Shown here one piece after another: positions 15,401 to 26,100 of a stretch of 64,000 nt of DNA. The notes below the pieces were generated by a model that ran no database searches, had not been told where the DNA came from, and saw only the letters and a program-made list of their open reading frames with translations. The stretch spans positions 10,916,125-10,980,124 of the forward strand of contig OU744448.1 of the NCBI GenBank assembly GCA_916610825.1. The letters run 5' to 3'. Numbering within the stretch: position 1 is the first letter of the stretch; each line of letters begins with the position of its first letter. The position numbers were made by a program, and so were the translations under genes. This stretch comes from Haliclystus octoradiatus. Its lineage: Eukaryota > Cnidaria > Staurozoa > Stauromedusae > Haliclystidae.

Positions 15401-18400
15401 TAGCTTATTCAATGTTATGTATTAATTTTCTTTTTCTGGCTGAGGGGAATTAGATCATATTAGCAGATAAGTATGAATTTGATTTATCCGAATTACACTT
15501 ACCAAGTTACTCTGTAGTGTTTGCATTTTAAAATCTTTTCCTGGCTTTTAGATTCTAAAAAAGTCTTATTATTATATTAACAATATTTTGTGCTGAGCTT
15601 CAAGACCTAAGATTGAACTCGACTATCTGCTGACAGTCAACCAAAAAGTGAGTGTATGATATGAAAAAGAGAATAAGTCAGAGATATGGGATTTATATTT
15701 TGAGTGTTCAAATCATCTGATGAGAACTGTATATTTATGTTGAAGAAACAATAATAACAACGCAGGTTGAATTAATTTGAATATTTCTTCTTATATAATG
15801 TGATGTATGTTGTATTACAGATTGACCATAGGGCTCAATGCTACACAGCAGAGCTTTAAATAATGCATAAAATATGAAGTCAAAAATCAGACAATCATGT
15901 TTGCTACTCAAAGTTTCACGCCAAGGCAATCATCAGGGAATCCAGGAAGGTTCCTACACATCTCTATCTCACGAGCGAGGCTCTGAAATCATCAACCCTT
16001 GTGGTTTCGATTGCAACTTCTTTAAAATGTTCTCAAACGTTATGCTACTTTTGAATTTGGTTCTATTTTAAGCTATTATTCCAACATTAATGTCTACCAC
16101 GCTTTATAATGTATATATACTGAGAATAATGATAAGAATAGAGTCAAGAAAGACACACCATTTTTACTGTTACTTAAGGTGCCACATTATTCGACGGTCA
16201 TCAGACAGAATACATAATGCAAAGCATACACATATTAACCTATTGATACCATACTAACGCCGTGCTAAACCATGCTCCTTTTACCAGTCGGGCACTCTGA
16301 ACTTTGCGCAGATAAACATGGAGAGAACTACATTTAAATACTCAATGAAGAATATACCAATACCACCTAGGAGAACTGCAATGCTTCGCATAGGTTCAAT
16401 AATAACACAGTGAATGTAGGGTTAACTTTTATTATCACAATTCGACACACTCGATCTCGCTACACCGTTTTGTATCTAACTCTATATTTTTACAGGAATT
16501 ACACTTTGACCTCAACTATATTATGCAGTAGTGACATCTAATATATGTTGCATTACACAGCTCCCTCTTTTTAAAGCATTGATGTCCGCATCGTGATCAA
16601 TGTGATTTTCTAAATATGCTCTGAACCCATTCTCCGAAATAATTTGGTCGATTCTTAGATCGTACTGGTCTTCCACCATCAGGCTCATCAGTATTTTCAT
16701 CAGAAGAGGGGTTTTGGTTGTCTTCACCTGCAATGCTTTCATCTTCTGCAATGGTGTCTTCTTGTTCGTAATTGTCAACAAGATCATCATCTGAAATGGT
16801 GTCATCTTCTTCATCATCTGTTTCGTCATCTTGGTTGGTTGTAGTGATTTCAGCTGGGGATGTAACATGACTTTTTCTTTGCAAAGGTTCCTGCAATTCT
16901 TGGGCATTTTCTTCTTTTCTTTTTTTATATCGTAAGAGTTTGTTGAAATGAACAACTTTTCGTGTGCTAGATTTTCCTGTTTCTGGTTTGGATATTCGAT
17001 ATACCGATTCAGTTAGTTTTTTCTTTATGGTGTAAGGTCCTTCCCATTTTGGATACCATTTTTTGCATTGACCTCTTGGCACACGAAACACCTAACACAT
17101 AACCAAATCACCTTTTTTAAACGGTTGTCCATGAACTTTACGGTTGTAGAATTCTGCTTGGTGATGTGTTGCTTGCTGAAGCTTTTATTGTGCTGCCTGG
17201 TGGTCGTTTTGTAGTCTTTCTTGAAAATCCCGTAAATATTCACCGATAGGTCGTTGTTCACGTTGCAGGAAGTTTGTATACAGTGTCTGTAGGCATCCTT
17301 GCTTCTCTTCCCATGAATAGATGAAAAGGAGTGAACCCTGTTGATGTATGAACCGTACTGTTGTAAGCCAGAAGTGCTTCTCTTCTACTTTTGACGAAAT
17401 AAGGCTTTGTAATTTCTTGTTATCAGCCATGAATGCGCGTACAATCTTCTGAATTGTACGATTGAACTGTTCTGTGGCTCCGTCAAATTGGGGATGATAA
17501 GGTGTTGTTCTAGTTTTATCAATTTCAAGCATCTCAACCAACTGCTGGAACTGGTGACTTTCAAACTGTGTGTGCCTTGATCAGTATGTATTGATTCAGG
17601 TGATCCATATCAACATACATATTCTTTTTTTACAGCTTTGACAACTGCTTTTGCTTCTTGGTTTCTCAGGCAATATGCCTCTGCAAACTTAGTAAAATGG
17701 TCAATAACAACCAATATATATTGTTTGCCAGAAGTTGAAGCTGGACAAATGGGTCCCATCAGATCGATCCCAACACGTTGACCAGGATATCCAGAGATCA
17801 ATGACTGAAGTGGAGCTCTGTTGTGTACATGTGTTGTCTTCACAGTTAGGCAAACTGAGCAGGTGCCAACATAACCTTCAGTGTCTTTGCGCCAACCTGG
17901 TCAGAAGAAGCGTTGATTGACACTCTTTATTGTAGCTTTGCTGCCAGGGTGACCCTTAGAATTGTGGCATATCTCTAATGCCTTTTTGACATACTTTGCT
18001 GGAACTTTCTTTGCCAATCATCATGCTTGGTTGGTGACTTGCGTTGAAGAGTTCCATCTCGTACTGATAGTAGGCTCCATTGTTGTAGAATGTGTCTTTC
18101 CTCTCTGCTTCAATGGGTTGTTGTTGACAAATCAGGAGGGTCTTGTTTGTTTTCCAAGCATTTGATCATTGTCGTCAGCCCAGAATAACTCAACTGAAAC
18201 TCACGCCAGCTTTTCAGAGGAGGCGAATCAGCAATAGATAATGTATTGACATCTTTTTCTTGATCAAGTAGCTTTTTGCAGTAGTGGCATGAACATGCGA
18301 TGGTTCTGGACATACCGTCTGCATTCTGATGGATTCTTCCAGGGCGGTGTTGTAACCGATATAAGTAACAGCTTCCAAGTTCCTCTAGCCATTTTGCAAC

Positions 18401-20975
18401 TTGGCCCTCTATTTCTTTGAAGTTATGTAACCAATTCAAGGAAGCATGATCAGTGTGTAAGATAAAACTCGCACTTACAAGAAATGGCTTGAAACGCCGA
18501 ACTGAATTAATGATAGCCAACAATTCACGACGTGTAACACAATAAATCTTCTGTTCTCTGCTCAATGTCCAGGATGCATATGCAATAGGGCGCTCTTGAC
18601 CATTTTGAACTTGAGACAGAACAGCTCCAGTAGCGACATCACTTGCATCTGTATCCAGAATGAATGGACAGTTTTCTAAATCATCAAGTTTGGGAAAAGC
18701 CAATATTGGAGATGACAGCAGTTTAGATTTGAGTGCATCAAATGCTTGACAAACTTCTTCTGTCCAAGTGAGTGGGTGGCGATCGTGGCATTTGTCTTTA
18801 AGCTGATGATATAGATGTGTATAGATATAGCTGATGAAGAGGCTTTGCAATTTCAGAAAATCTAGGGACAAAACATCTGTACTAACCAGCAAAACCCTGA
18901 AATTTTTCAAGTCCTTTTCTACATGTTGGAAGTCGACCGCGAAGCCACTGATCACTTCCTCTCATCGTCATGACAACCGCAACGTGGGCAGCTCTCGTAG
19001 GAAAGGGGGAGTGGCGTGCTCTGCAAACAGGCTCGGCCCAGTTCTCGCTACGATTTAAAGCTTGTAAAGACTGCACAGGGCCAGAGGAGAGCAGGCAGGG
19101 GAGTATAGAAAGTGTAATTTTAAAGCGTCCTGATCGCCGCCGCAGAGACTGCCAGCCAGTCTCTGAGGTCAGCAAGGAGGGACGCCAACTACTATTTTTT
19201 CGTCATCACTATCAACACCGGGGAGCCGGTCAACACAAGGAGGGTGCGGACTGCGCAGCAGTACGGGGGACTCGCAACTCGCAGTTTACATGATAAACTC
19301 AGCTATATACTAATTGATTTACGTTATCTTACTAGAGAATGTATATTCCTCTTTCCACCTTGTACTGTGTAAGTACTAATTAAACACAGCAAATACTTTT
19401 GATTAGTACAGATCTGCATTCTGATTGCTTGCTCAATTGTTCACTATTTTCTTATAGTGAACGCTGGCAAGTTCCCTCGCAAAATTCTAAATTAAACAAG
19501 CGATTCGCAAATGTTTTTTAATCAATTTTATACGAGACTCTTATAAATTCCGTGCCCGAGAAACAAAGCAAGCAACAAAATATGAGATGAAGTTGTTTAA
19601 TGGTAGGCTATGTATATACAATTTTAATCTTATTTAACAATCTTCTCGCAATTTTTTCGTCGCTACTTTATTGCAGATATAAATTAGTTCAATAGTCAGC
19701 AAAAGTTTATAAACAACAAACGTTTATATTACAAACTGCAAACCTTTATGTATTTTTAGATACTCAATAGTTACCTTGCTCAAGTTTGCTATTTTGTGGG
19801 GCTGTAAATTTGTAGCCAGTATTAATATCCAACTTTCCTTGTTTTAAAAATTAAATCTGAATCAAGTCAAATTAAAATTCATCCTCCAAATCACGACACT
19901 GCAGTCGTCATGGATGCCTTTGATTGACGGTTGTATTAAAAATTAATTATGCAAGAAGCGAATAAATAGTTGGAATTTATTTCTTGTGTTTGGCTTCTAC
20001 CACTAGTTGGTTTCTACTAAAACAATTAGACAACTTGGGCCCGTTGTCTAATTGTTAAATAGTAAATCCTTTAATCCATTATGCAAACAACAACATAATA
20101 AAACCATGCCCTTTCACTCTGTTAATACAATGTGGCTCTATCCATAATTTATCTTATTATAAACTCCTATTATCTTAGCATTGACCTCGTTTCTATAACA
20201 AACCTTGCTCAAGCCTTTGACAAATCGTATCAATAAATTATTTGTCATTGTGTGGAATCGTCAGTGATAACTCAGGCATAAGAATTTTTAGACTTTTAGG
20301 CAGGGTCCAACAAATGTTTCCTGTTTCCACAAACCTTAGTTATCAATCAACAAAAAATTAACCTGAATGGTGGGGTCCTGTTCTGATATTGTCATTTCTC
20401 TAATTTGAGAAGAAATAGAAATATTTTCTTAGGAATTTTGGTCAGCCTTCCGGTAACCTAATTGCCAGGCTTTAGTTAGCCTCTTTTTACTTGATGTCAG
20501 ACTATTTCTGCCCTTATCAACAGGAGTAGCACCAGGATTTCAAAGAGAAAAGGGCGCTATTCAGAGAAAATATTGAAAAAATGCTTGAAAAAGTACCAAA
20601 TATTCCTCCAGCAAGGGACTGGATTCTACAGGGTGCTGGTGCCACTCCTTCTTATCAATAACTTGTATGTACTTCTACTTCTACTTGTATGTAACATATA
20701 GGTCAACTTCTTTTAAATTCTATTAAATTTAGATATTCTAGATTTCAGACTACTGTACTTTAGAAATTTGAGACCCTGTGTCTGCATCACTGGTAATTCC
20801 AGTTCACTCTCACAAGAATACCTTCTACCGGCTTCTGTTTGTAGTGAAAACAACTTATTAATTTTTGCAATGCTTACTCTTTGCTATTTCAGGTGTCAGG
20901 CATAAACGTCTAAAAGGGGATTCATGGTCGTATAAAAAGATGTGCGAAGGGATTTTGAAAACAGCGCGTATTTGA
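487..20975 (+). CDS. MELK: MELK kinase, 3' part of gene (15 exons)
   Basis: Maternal embryonic leucine zipper kinase, an AMPK-related Ser/Thr kinase of the cell cycle and embryo. Exons: 487-521, 2113-2220, 3310-3346, 3497-3528, 4476-4574, 5442-5528, 5663-5751, 6496-6544, 6638-6701, 9266-9326, 9452-9587, 12422-12493, 12582-12700, 15279-15373, 20893-20975. All junctions are GT-AG and keep phase, which also decides the small exon 6496-6544. The product segment is about 387 residues. Exon 1 gives ELIAGKEYLG (end of activation segment), exon 2 DLWSLGVVLYGLLCGFLPF (subdomain IX), and exon 5 KRIKVSDLLQEEWM (subdomain XI). Exons 6-7 match the UBA-like autoinhibitory segment (HITAHYHLL against human HLTATYLLL, from memory). 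Exon 11 keeps GLDKV. The last three exons form KA1, which binds acidic lipids, ending KRLKGDSWSYKKM...TARI. The KA1 tail separates MELK from other CAMK kinases. The N-lobe and catalytic loop lie outside the window. The linker looks shorter and more divergent than in vertebrates. Confidence 0.92.
922..1003. repeat. Near-perfect palindrome built on TTCATGAAC
   Basis: Arms 922-958 and 967-1003 are reverse complements with one mismatch, around an 8 bp centre. Each arm holds GCGAAAAACAGTTCAGGAG and TTCATGAAC. The same words recur at 14966-15112 and 39350-40735, so this is a foldback repeat family in introns and spacers. Confidence 0.8.
1322..1367 (-). repeat. Fragment of CAGTCAAACCTGTTATAACGG inverted-repeat family
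   Basis: The end reads ...CATGTTTGACTGTA with inner words such as CGGCCACTGTATAGAGGTGA. These match one terminus of the elements at 5066-5225 and 38089-38265. Only one end is left. Confidence 0.55.
2314..3205. mobile_element. Non-autonomous DNA element, GGGGAGACCGGGG termini, TA target
   Basis: The element starts GGGGAGACCGGGGAGACTTG and ends in the inverted copy, flanked on both sides by TA (2312-2313 and 3206-3207). The length is 892 bp and no coding frame is visible. Subterminal words (GGGGAGACATGGA) repeat inside both ends. A TA target suggests the Tc1/mariner-IS630 group but the family is not proven. It lies in a MELK intron. A sister element with GGGGAGAGCGGGG ends is at 10692-11936. 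Confidence 0.75.
5066..5225. mobile_element. Short inverted-repeat element, CAGTCAAACCTG end
   Basis: Starts CAGTCAAACCTGTTATAACG and runs through GGTCACCTCTATA-type words to an inverted end near 5225. It is related to 38089-38265, which is more complete. CAGTC-type ends beside TA are seen in pogo-like elements of the Tc1/mariner superfamily. The right boundary is approximate. Confidence 0.6.
5330..5400 (-). repeat. Possible tRNA-derived SINE relic
   Basis: On the minus strand GGGTTCAATTCC (5343-5332) matches a Pol III B box (GGTTCRANYCC). A possible but weaker A box lies near 5396-5382. Too diverged to be a tRNA gene. Confidence 0.35.
5829..5905 (+). repeat. tRNA-derived SINE head
   Basis: TGGTGTAGTGGTTAGG (from 5836) matches the Pol III A box (TRGYNNARNGG). 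GGGTTTGCTCCC (5879-5890) resembles a B box with changes. Spacing is tRNA-like, but the stem pairs are not maintained and non-tRNA sequence follows, so it is a SINE or tRNA relic in a MELK intron. Confidence 0.55.
6702..9265 (+). other. MELK intron with no recognised feature
   Basis: About 2.6 kb of AT-rich intron. Short open frames occur on both strands but none has a recognisable domain or splice context. Confidence 0.5.
10053..10071. repeat. (AT)n microsatellite
   Basis: A short uninterrupted AT dinucleotide run in a MELK intron. Confidence 0.85.
10177..12240. mobile_element. DNA element with CAGTCAAACTCGG termini, TA target, carrying a nested insertion
   Basis: Left end CAGTCAAACTCGGTTAATAT and right end in inverted form (CCGAGTTCGACTG), both flanked by TA (10175-10176 and 12241-12242). 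Subterminal words GGGATATTAA and GCGAGGTGGG recur in both arms. The total is 2064 bp, of which 1245 bp is the nested element 10692-11936. No transposase frame was seen. A short relative is at 37652-37838. The ends are consistent with a pogo-like non-autonomous element. Confidence 0.75.
10692..11936. mobile_element. Nested element, GGGGAGAGCGGGG termini, TA target
   Basis: Starts GGGGAGAGCGGGGTGAA and ends in the inverted copy, flanked by TA at 10690-10691 and 11937-11938. It is 1245 bp with no convincing frame. Its ends resemble those of 2314-3205, which makes two members of one family in the MELK introns, this one nested in another element. Confidence 0.75.
12871..14960. mobile_element. DNA element with TGGGCAATTCCAT termini
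   Basis: TGGGCAATTCCATTG at the left and ATGGAATTGCCCA at the right, each flanked by TA (12869-12870 and 14961-14962). It is 2090 bp. Inside, the word GTGACCCACTTAC recurs with small changes near 12886, 13811, 13999, 14022, 14427 (inverted) and 14582. A second foldback (12909-13661) is nested. No transposase frame was found. Confidence 0.65.
12909..13661. mobile_element. Nested foldback, GTGGGGCTCCCT arms
   Basis: Arms of about 120 bp (12909-13034 and 13535-13661) are imperfect reverse complements. They share GTGGGGCTCCCT, TTTGTGCA, GATACCAC, ACCAAA and GCGTGAGACCC in the same order. No coding frame fits a transposase. Confidence 0.6.
14966..15112. repeat. TTCATGAAC repeat cluster
   Basis: Six or more copies or near-copies of the 9 bp palindrome-like word TTCATGAAC in about 150 bp, directly beside the right end of the 12871-14960 element. 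Related to 922-1003. Confidence 0.65.
15718..15958 (-). mobile_element. Solo LTR of the 50168-54011 element family
   Basis: On the minus strand it starts TGTAGGAACCTTCC and ends ...GTTCTCATCA, the same ends as the LTR at 53718-54011. It is diverged and internally shorter (241 bp). A perfect 4 bp direct repeat CATC flanks it (15714-15717 and 15959-15962), so it is a solo LTR left by recombination. It lies in the last MELK intron. Confidence 0.75.
16521..18965 (-). pseudogene. 5'-truncated Ty3/Gypsy pol relic
   Basis: Read on the minus strand from 18965 down. There is the end of the RT domain (KFQGFAG near 18890), then RNase H (ILDTDAS, YCVTRRELLA, HTDHASLNWL, 18830-18300). Integrase core pieces follow (GIDLMGPI, VVIDHFTKFAEA, 17840-17610; YHPQFDGATEQFNRT near 17490). 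A C-terminal acidic tail ends near 16600. Frames change several times and stops interrupt it, so it is dead. Near its 3' end a purine tract (AAAAAGAGGGAGCTG) is followed by TGTAATGC at about 16559, a plausible 3' LTR start, though the LTR's far end was not found. Gag, protease and most of RT are missing. It sits antisense in the last MELK intron (15374-20892). Confidence 0.85.
18966..20500 (+). other. Rest of last MELK intron, including a GC-richer block
   Basis: 18966-19300 is clearly richer in G and C than its surroundings and abuts the truncation point of the Gypsy relic. No domain, LTR pair or repeat partner was seen for it. The remainder is ordinary AT-rich intron. Confidence 0.4.
20520..20655. 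repeat. Small imperfect inverted repeat
   Basis: CAGGAGTAGCACCAGG near the left and CTGGTGCCACTCCTTC near the right are inverted copies about 100 bp apart, just upstream of the last MELK exon. Possible MITE; boundaries uncertain. Confidence 0.4.
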
Positions 20976-21234
20976 ACTGATCAGTCAAAAATTTGGTAAA
21001 GTCACATTTCAACAATATTGGAGAAAACAAATATCTCATTGTGTAAATATAATTAATTTGATTGATACAACCATATATTAATTAAAGGGTTACAATACAT
21101 TACACATCTTACAAAAAGAGAAATCAATTAAATTTGATATTCAAAAATGTGTAGTAGAAAGACATACAATAACGAATGTATTAAAAATCATATCAAATCT
21201 TAAGTTGGTATGTGTGCTATGTGCATGAGTATTG

Positions 21235-21240
21235 AATAAA
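21235..21240 (+). other. Likely MELK polyadenylation signal
   Basis: AATAAA lies 260 bp after the MELK stop codon, in the sense orientation. A further ATAAA overlaps just downstream. It is the first clear signal after the stop. Confidence 0.55.
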
Positions 21241-21249
21241 TAAATTTGA

Positions 21250-22500
21250 TATTGCTTGCCTATAAGATTATAGATACAATTAATATACAATAAAATGATC
21301 TTACCTAATGTTAACCAATTACTGATAGCTTACCACATAATTATACACACTACTCCGACCATCATTGTTAGTAAATGTCATCATTTATTTCCTAGCTGGA
21401 AATAATTATGTATATATCTCACAAAGCTTGCTTGTTAAATTGGATTACCTTAAAAATATAATTATCTAGTTATTTCTCTTAGGTATAGGCTATACGCTGT
21501 ACTTTCCATGAGCCGTGCTAAAAAGTTCTGGCACACGTCTTATAGAGGCTCATTTCAATTAAACGCGTTGATATATACGCTGTATTTTTGAAGGTGTGCT
21601 TAATTATTCTTGTATGTAGGCCTACTGCATCAGAATCAAGTTACATATTTATTGCTGCTGATTGACAACTTCAACAAGGTTCTAATCAATGCCATATCCT
21701 GCTTTAAAAAAGATCTACAAGTTTATTGCAGATTTATACGCTATCGATTACGTTGGCCTTTGTTGTTATCCGAAAAGAATGCCAGAACAACTCCCATGAC
21801 ACACATTTCTCAACAATCAATGCTGATGTCATGGCTTGTTTTGCTTTCAAAACTGATGTACATTTAGCGTTTAACAATATTATATTATATTCCATTTTTA
21901 TAATTCCTCAAAGAAAGATTCACTTTTTGTCTGGACCAAAACCCAACTAGAATTGCTAGACTATGGGACAGTGGCAAGGAGCCAGTTTTCATTAAACATC
22001 AAAGTTATTGAGCCAAAACGCACTCTTGTTTGATCATTGTCTACATTCTAGCAATTATTTCCAGTGAATTTACGTGGGCTTTTGGTGGCAGGAAAATTTA
22101 TTTTGTCATTGTGCATGTTTAATTCATCCGTAAAAATATACGCAATATTCAGCCATAGTCATGTTTCACATTTGATCTGCTATTTTTAATCAGTATTATA
22201 GTATAACAGTAAATACTGCACACTATCAGTTATGTGGAAAATCATGTAAACTTTGTTTTGGTTTGTTTACCAGATTTAACAATAACGAATGAAACGCCAT
22301 CAACAAGCAAATTTCATTGCTGTTACTTTGCAACTTGCAACTAGGGAAATCCAAAAATAGCAAAAGTTATAATTTATGACAAAGGCACAGCTCATGATAA
22401 GTACGGCATATATTTCAAAGGCAAATTTAGCACATTTGACTAGGGGTTGGATTTAATTGATGCTTTACAACTTTTCAGGCGCAGCTTATGAAAAGTATGG
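21250..22500. other. Intergenic, no recognised feature
   Basis: Spacer between the MELK end and the inverted-repeat element at 22507. Only short frames without domains were seen. Confidence 0.5.
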
Positions 22501-22804
22501 CGTGTAATGCAGTTATCAGCGGCTTTCCCGGGGGGTGACCCAGGGGGATTGGTTGAGATTTGCTAGAGAACATGAGCCCCTGCGCCTGAGGGAGGGGGAT
22601 TTCTCTGTTTTGCAAAAGCAGAAAACCACCCTCTGGGAAACAACCCACAGGATTTGTAATACTGTTCAGCGGTTTTTTCAAAAGTGTCCGCAATTATGAA
22701 AACTGAATGCGTCTCGTTTCTTGACTCGTATTTCTCATTCATACGAAGCTGTTGTTTGTTGAGAAAAACTTCATTCAAAATTTTTCAATTGCCCTTTTTG
22801 ACTT

Positions 22805-22990
22805 TGTAAGATACGAAGACAATAGACGAATAAACACCCGTGTAGGTATATCCTGTTGATCTGAATCATGTATTTAATATTACGTACATACGACCTTCTA
22901 CACTGGTCGTCACTAACACTCTGATTTAAAACTGCGCAATCATTTAGTTATAAATAACCTTACGCATGCGCATACGATAGATACATTACA
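22805..22990 (-). repeat. 3' LTR of the intact Gypsy element
   Basis: 186 bp, TGTAAG...ATTACA. It matches 27784-27969 base for base as read by eye. Target duplication GACTT lies directly outside. Confidence 0.92.
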
Positions 22991-23003
22991 TCTCCCCTTC
23001 AAG
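22991..23003 (-). other. Polypurine tract
   Basis: On the minus strand CTTGAAGGGGAGA directly precedes the 3' LTR. This is the expected place for plus-strand priming. Confidence 0.75.
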
Positions 23004-23129
23004 TTAAACGACTAAACATAACATGAATACTTATTATTAGGGAGGTTAACTTTAACAAATTACTGATATGTGATTATGATATACTTATGATTATAACGAT
23101 GTTACTGAAACGATAAATCGATAATAGTA

Positions 23130-26100
23130 TCATTTGCGTCCGTAATAGTCAGGTGGACGTCTTGAACGGGTTGGGTATCGCGGAGTATCGTCGGACTGCA
23201 CTTGATCACTCACGTCTGGTTCTGCTATGTCGTCGGAACTAGTATCAGGGGCAACATGCAGGAATACACGGTTACGCCACTTGAGTTTACCGGACGGCAG
23301 ACGAATGCGATAATCACGATCATTCTTTGACACTACAATACCATCTTCTATCCAGCGTTTACTTTGCGGATGTTGAAGTAGCACATGAGAGCCAACAGGA
23401 ATAGATTTTAGAACTTTACTACCTTTGTTGTAATTCTTTGTGGTAGCTTCTTTGTTGCGGAGTAGCTTACTGTCAATCTCTTTGGCTGACGTTTGCCATG
23501 AACGGGAGAATGAAGTGTAGTGTGCGGGCACTAAAGAACGAAGGGGATGACCATACACCCATTCCGAGGGGGAACGCCCTTCTGATCTAGGAGTGTTGCG
23601 GTATTCTAGTAGACCTTGCAGAAAACTCTCCGACTTAATATCTCCATTATCACACTTGGCAAGCAGATGTTTTAACGCTTTAACAGCTGCTTCAGCGTGA
23701 CCGTTGCTCTGGGGATGGTATGGCGAAGACGGGGACCAATTGACACCCCATCTGGTGAGAAAGTTGGTGAACAGTTCAGATTTAAATTGTGGACCACCGT
23801 CCGAACGAAAACGAGATGGTACACCGGTTTTGGAAAAGTGTGATTTAAGAACTGAAATGACTTGAGACGAAGACGGATCGGAATTCCATTCTGAAATGAA
23901 CGGAAAGCCGGATAAACGGTCGACGTAGACCAAATAGTATTTCTGGTTGAGTTGGAACAAATCAGCTGAAACTGACTCAAAGATCCGTGATGGAAGTTTA
24001 TCGGAAATTAAAGGTTCTTTCTGATTACTGGGTCTGTAATGTTGACATGGTGAACAGGCTTCAATGGAGGATACAATGTCATTGTTAATACCTGGCCAAT
24101 ATACAGTTTGACGCGCACGACGTTTTGTTTTAACAATGCCCTGATGTGAGGCGTGTAATCGTGCAATTACAGATTGACGAGCTTTCGATGGAATGACAAT
24201 TCGACGACCATACAACACAAGGCCGTCGATGGTTGACAATTCTGGCCAAATTTTCTTATAGGCCAATACATATGGTTGGTTTGCTGAATTACCTGCGAAA
24301 TTGTTTTCAACACAGGTTATGAGTGATTGATAATCTGCATCATTTCGTGCAACATTTTGTAGATCCGTAATGATTGGATCCGGCAACGGTTGTCGAACAT
24401 TAGATTGTTTAGAATCGTTTAGAGTAGCGGCAGCTTCATCGTCAGTGTTCTCTGCGGTGATACTACATGCAGCAACTTTTAACGTAAACGACATACAAGC
24501 TAACGATGTATCATTTTCAATTTCATCATCGAGAGACGGATCATTGACCGGTGCCCGTGATAATGCATCCGGTATAATATGCGCGCTACCTTTTGTCCAA
24601 ACCACCTGAAATTGATAGTTTGACAACTTATTTTTATACGATTGTAACTTGTGATTTTCAACGGCATCTAAAGTGTAATTGTTAAAAATTGGCAATAAAG
24701 GTTTGTGATCGACTAAAACGGTATACGTTGGTAAACCAGCGAGATAAATGTGGCATTTTTTTGTGGCCCAAACGATGGCCAGCGCTTCTAGTTCGATAAT
24801 GGCATATCGGTTTTCACATGGTTGAAGAAAGCGCGATCCACACTGGATTAGTTTCCATTCGTTTTGCTGTTTTTGCATTAAAGCGTATCCAAGACCTTTT
24901 GTCTTGGAAGCGTCCGTTTGTAAAACTGTTTCTGCAGTAGGGTCGAACAGAGACAAAATCGGCGGTGACGTCATGGCTTCTTTTAATGAATTGAAGGCCA
25001 TTTCGTGTGTGTTTAGCCATAGAAATTCATTTTTGACTGATAATAAATCTCGTAGTGGTGCAGCGGTGCTGCTGATAGACGGTGTAAACATTCCTAGCTG
25101 ATTGACAAGTCCTAGGAATGACCTTAACTCGGTGCGATTTGTAGGCGAAGGAAAATTTGAAATCGCTTCGACTTTTCTTGGGTCGGCTGAATAGCCTCCT
25201 GGTTTTATGACGTAACCAACGAAATCGACTGTTTTCTGCGCAAATTTACATTTTTCAGCATTTAACGTAATGCCATGTCGAACAAATCGTTCTAATACTG
25301 TACAAGTTCGATCAACTAAAGTTTTGTATGAATCACCGTCAATAAGTGTATCATCAACGACTTTGTTAACGTTTGAAATGCCTTCAAGGGCTTGATCACA
25401 TCTTAAATTGTAACTATCACCGGATGATATAAAACCCATCGGGGCACGCAAAAATTTAAATCTACCCCAAGGAGTGATAAATGTTGTTAATTTTTGTGCA
25501 TCTTCATCAAGTGGAAGTTGCCAATAACCACACTTTGCATCTAATAAAGTGAAATACTTGGAATGCAAATCAATGTTTTTCACTGCATCAGCTGGCGTTG
25601 TAGCAGGGTGCAACGTGCGTTTTACTTGCTTATTTAATTTGGTTAAGTCTACGCATAATCTTACGCCACCGTTAGGTTTACCTACAACTACTAACGGATG
25701 ACACCATTCGACAGGGGTGTCACCAACTGGTGTTATAACGCCCATCTTTTGTAGACGGTCTATTTCAGATTTAGCCTTGTCACGATAAACGAAAGGTATT
25801 TGACGTGCAGTATGAACTGCAAATGGCTTGTGGTCTTCGATTAACTCAATTTTCATTGCGTCGCCGACACCTGACATGGGCGGCAAAACGTCATCGGTAT
25901 CGCAAAATACTTGAGAATAAATCTGTTTTAGTTTTTTAAAATCATCCTCTCTTTGTTGTTGAGTAGGATTTGACGACAAAGAATCAATCCACTGTTTACG
26001 AGCGGTTTCATTAAAAACAGATTTAGGTGGTGATGAAGACTTGTTGACAGTAACTACATTCTGAGGATTCGTGTTAATGACACTTGATAAGTGCCTCTCA

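Noticed and set aside
16521..16955. 144-residue Lys/Met-rich minus-strand frame
   Set aside because: It is the shifted reading of the acidic integrase tail of the Gypsy relic (16597-17091), not a separate gene.
18882..19293. Arg/Ser-rich frames on both strands
   Set aside because: They straddle the end of the RT relic and the GC-richer block. No start context, splice sites or domain; compositional open frames.
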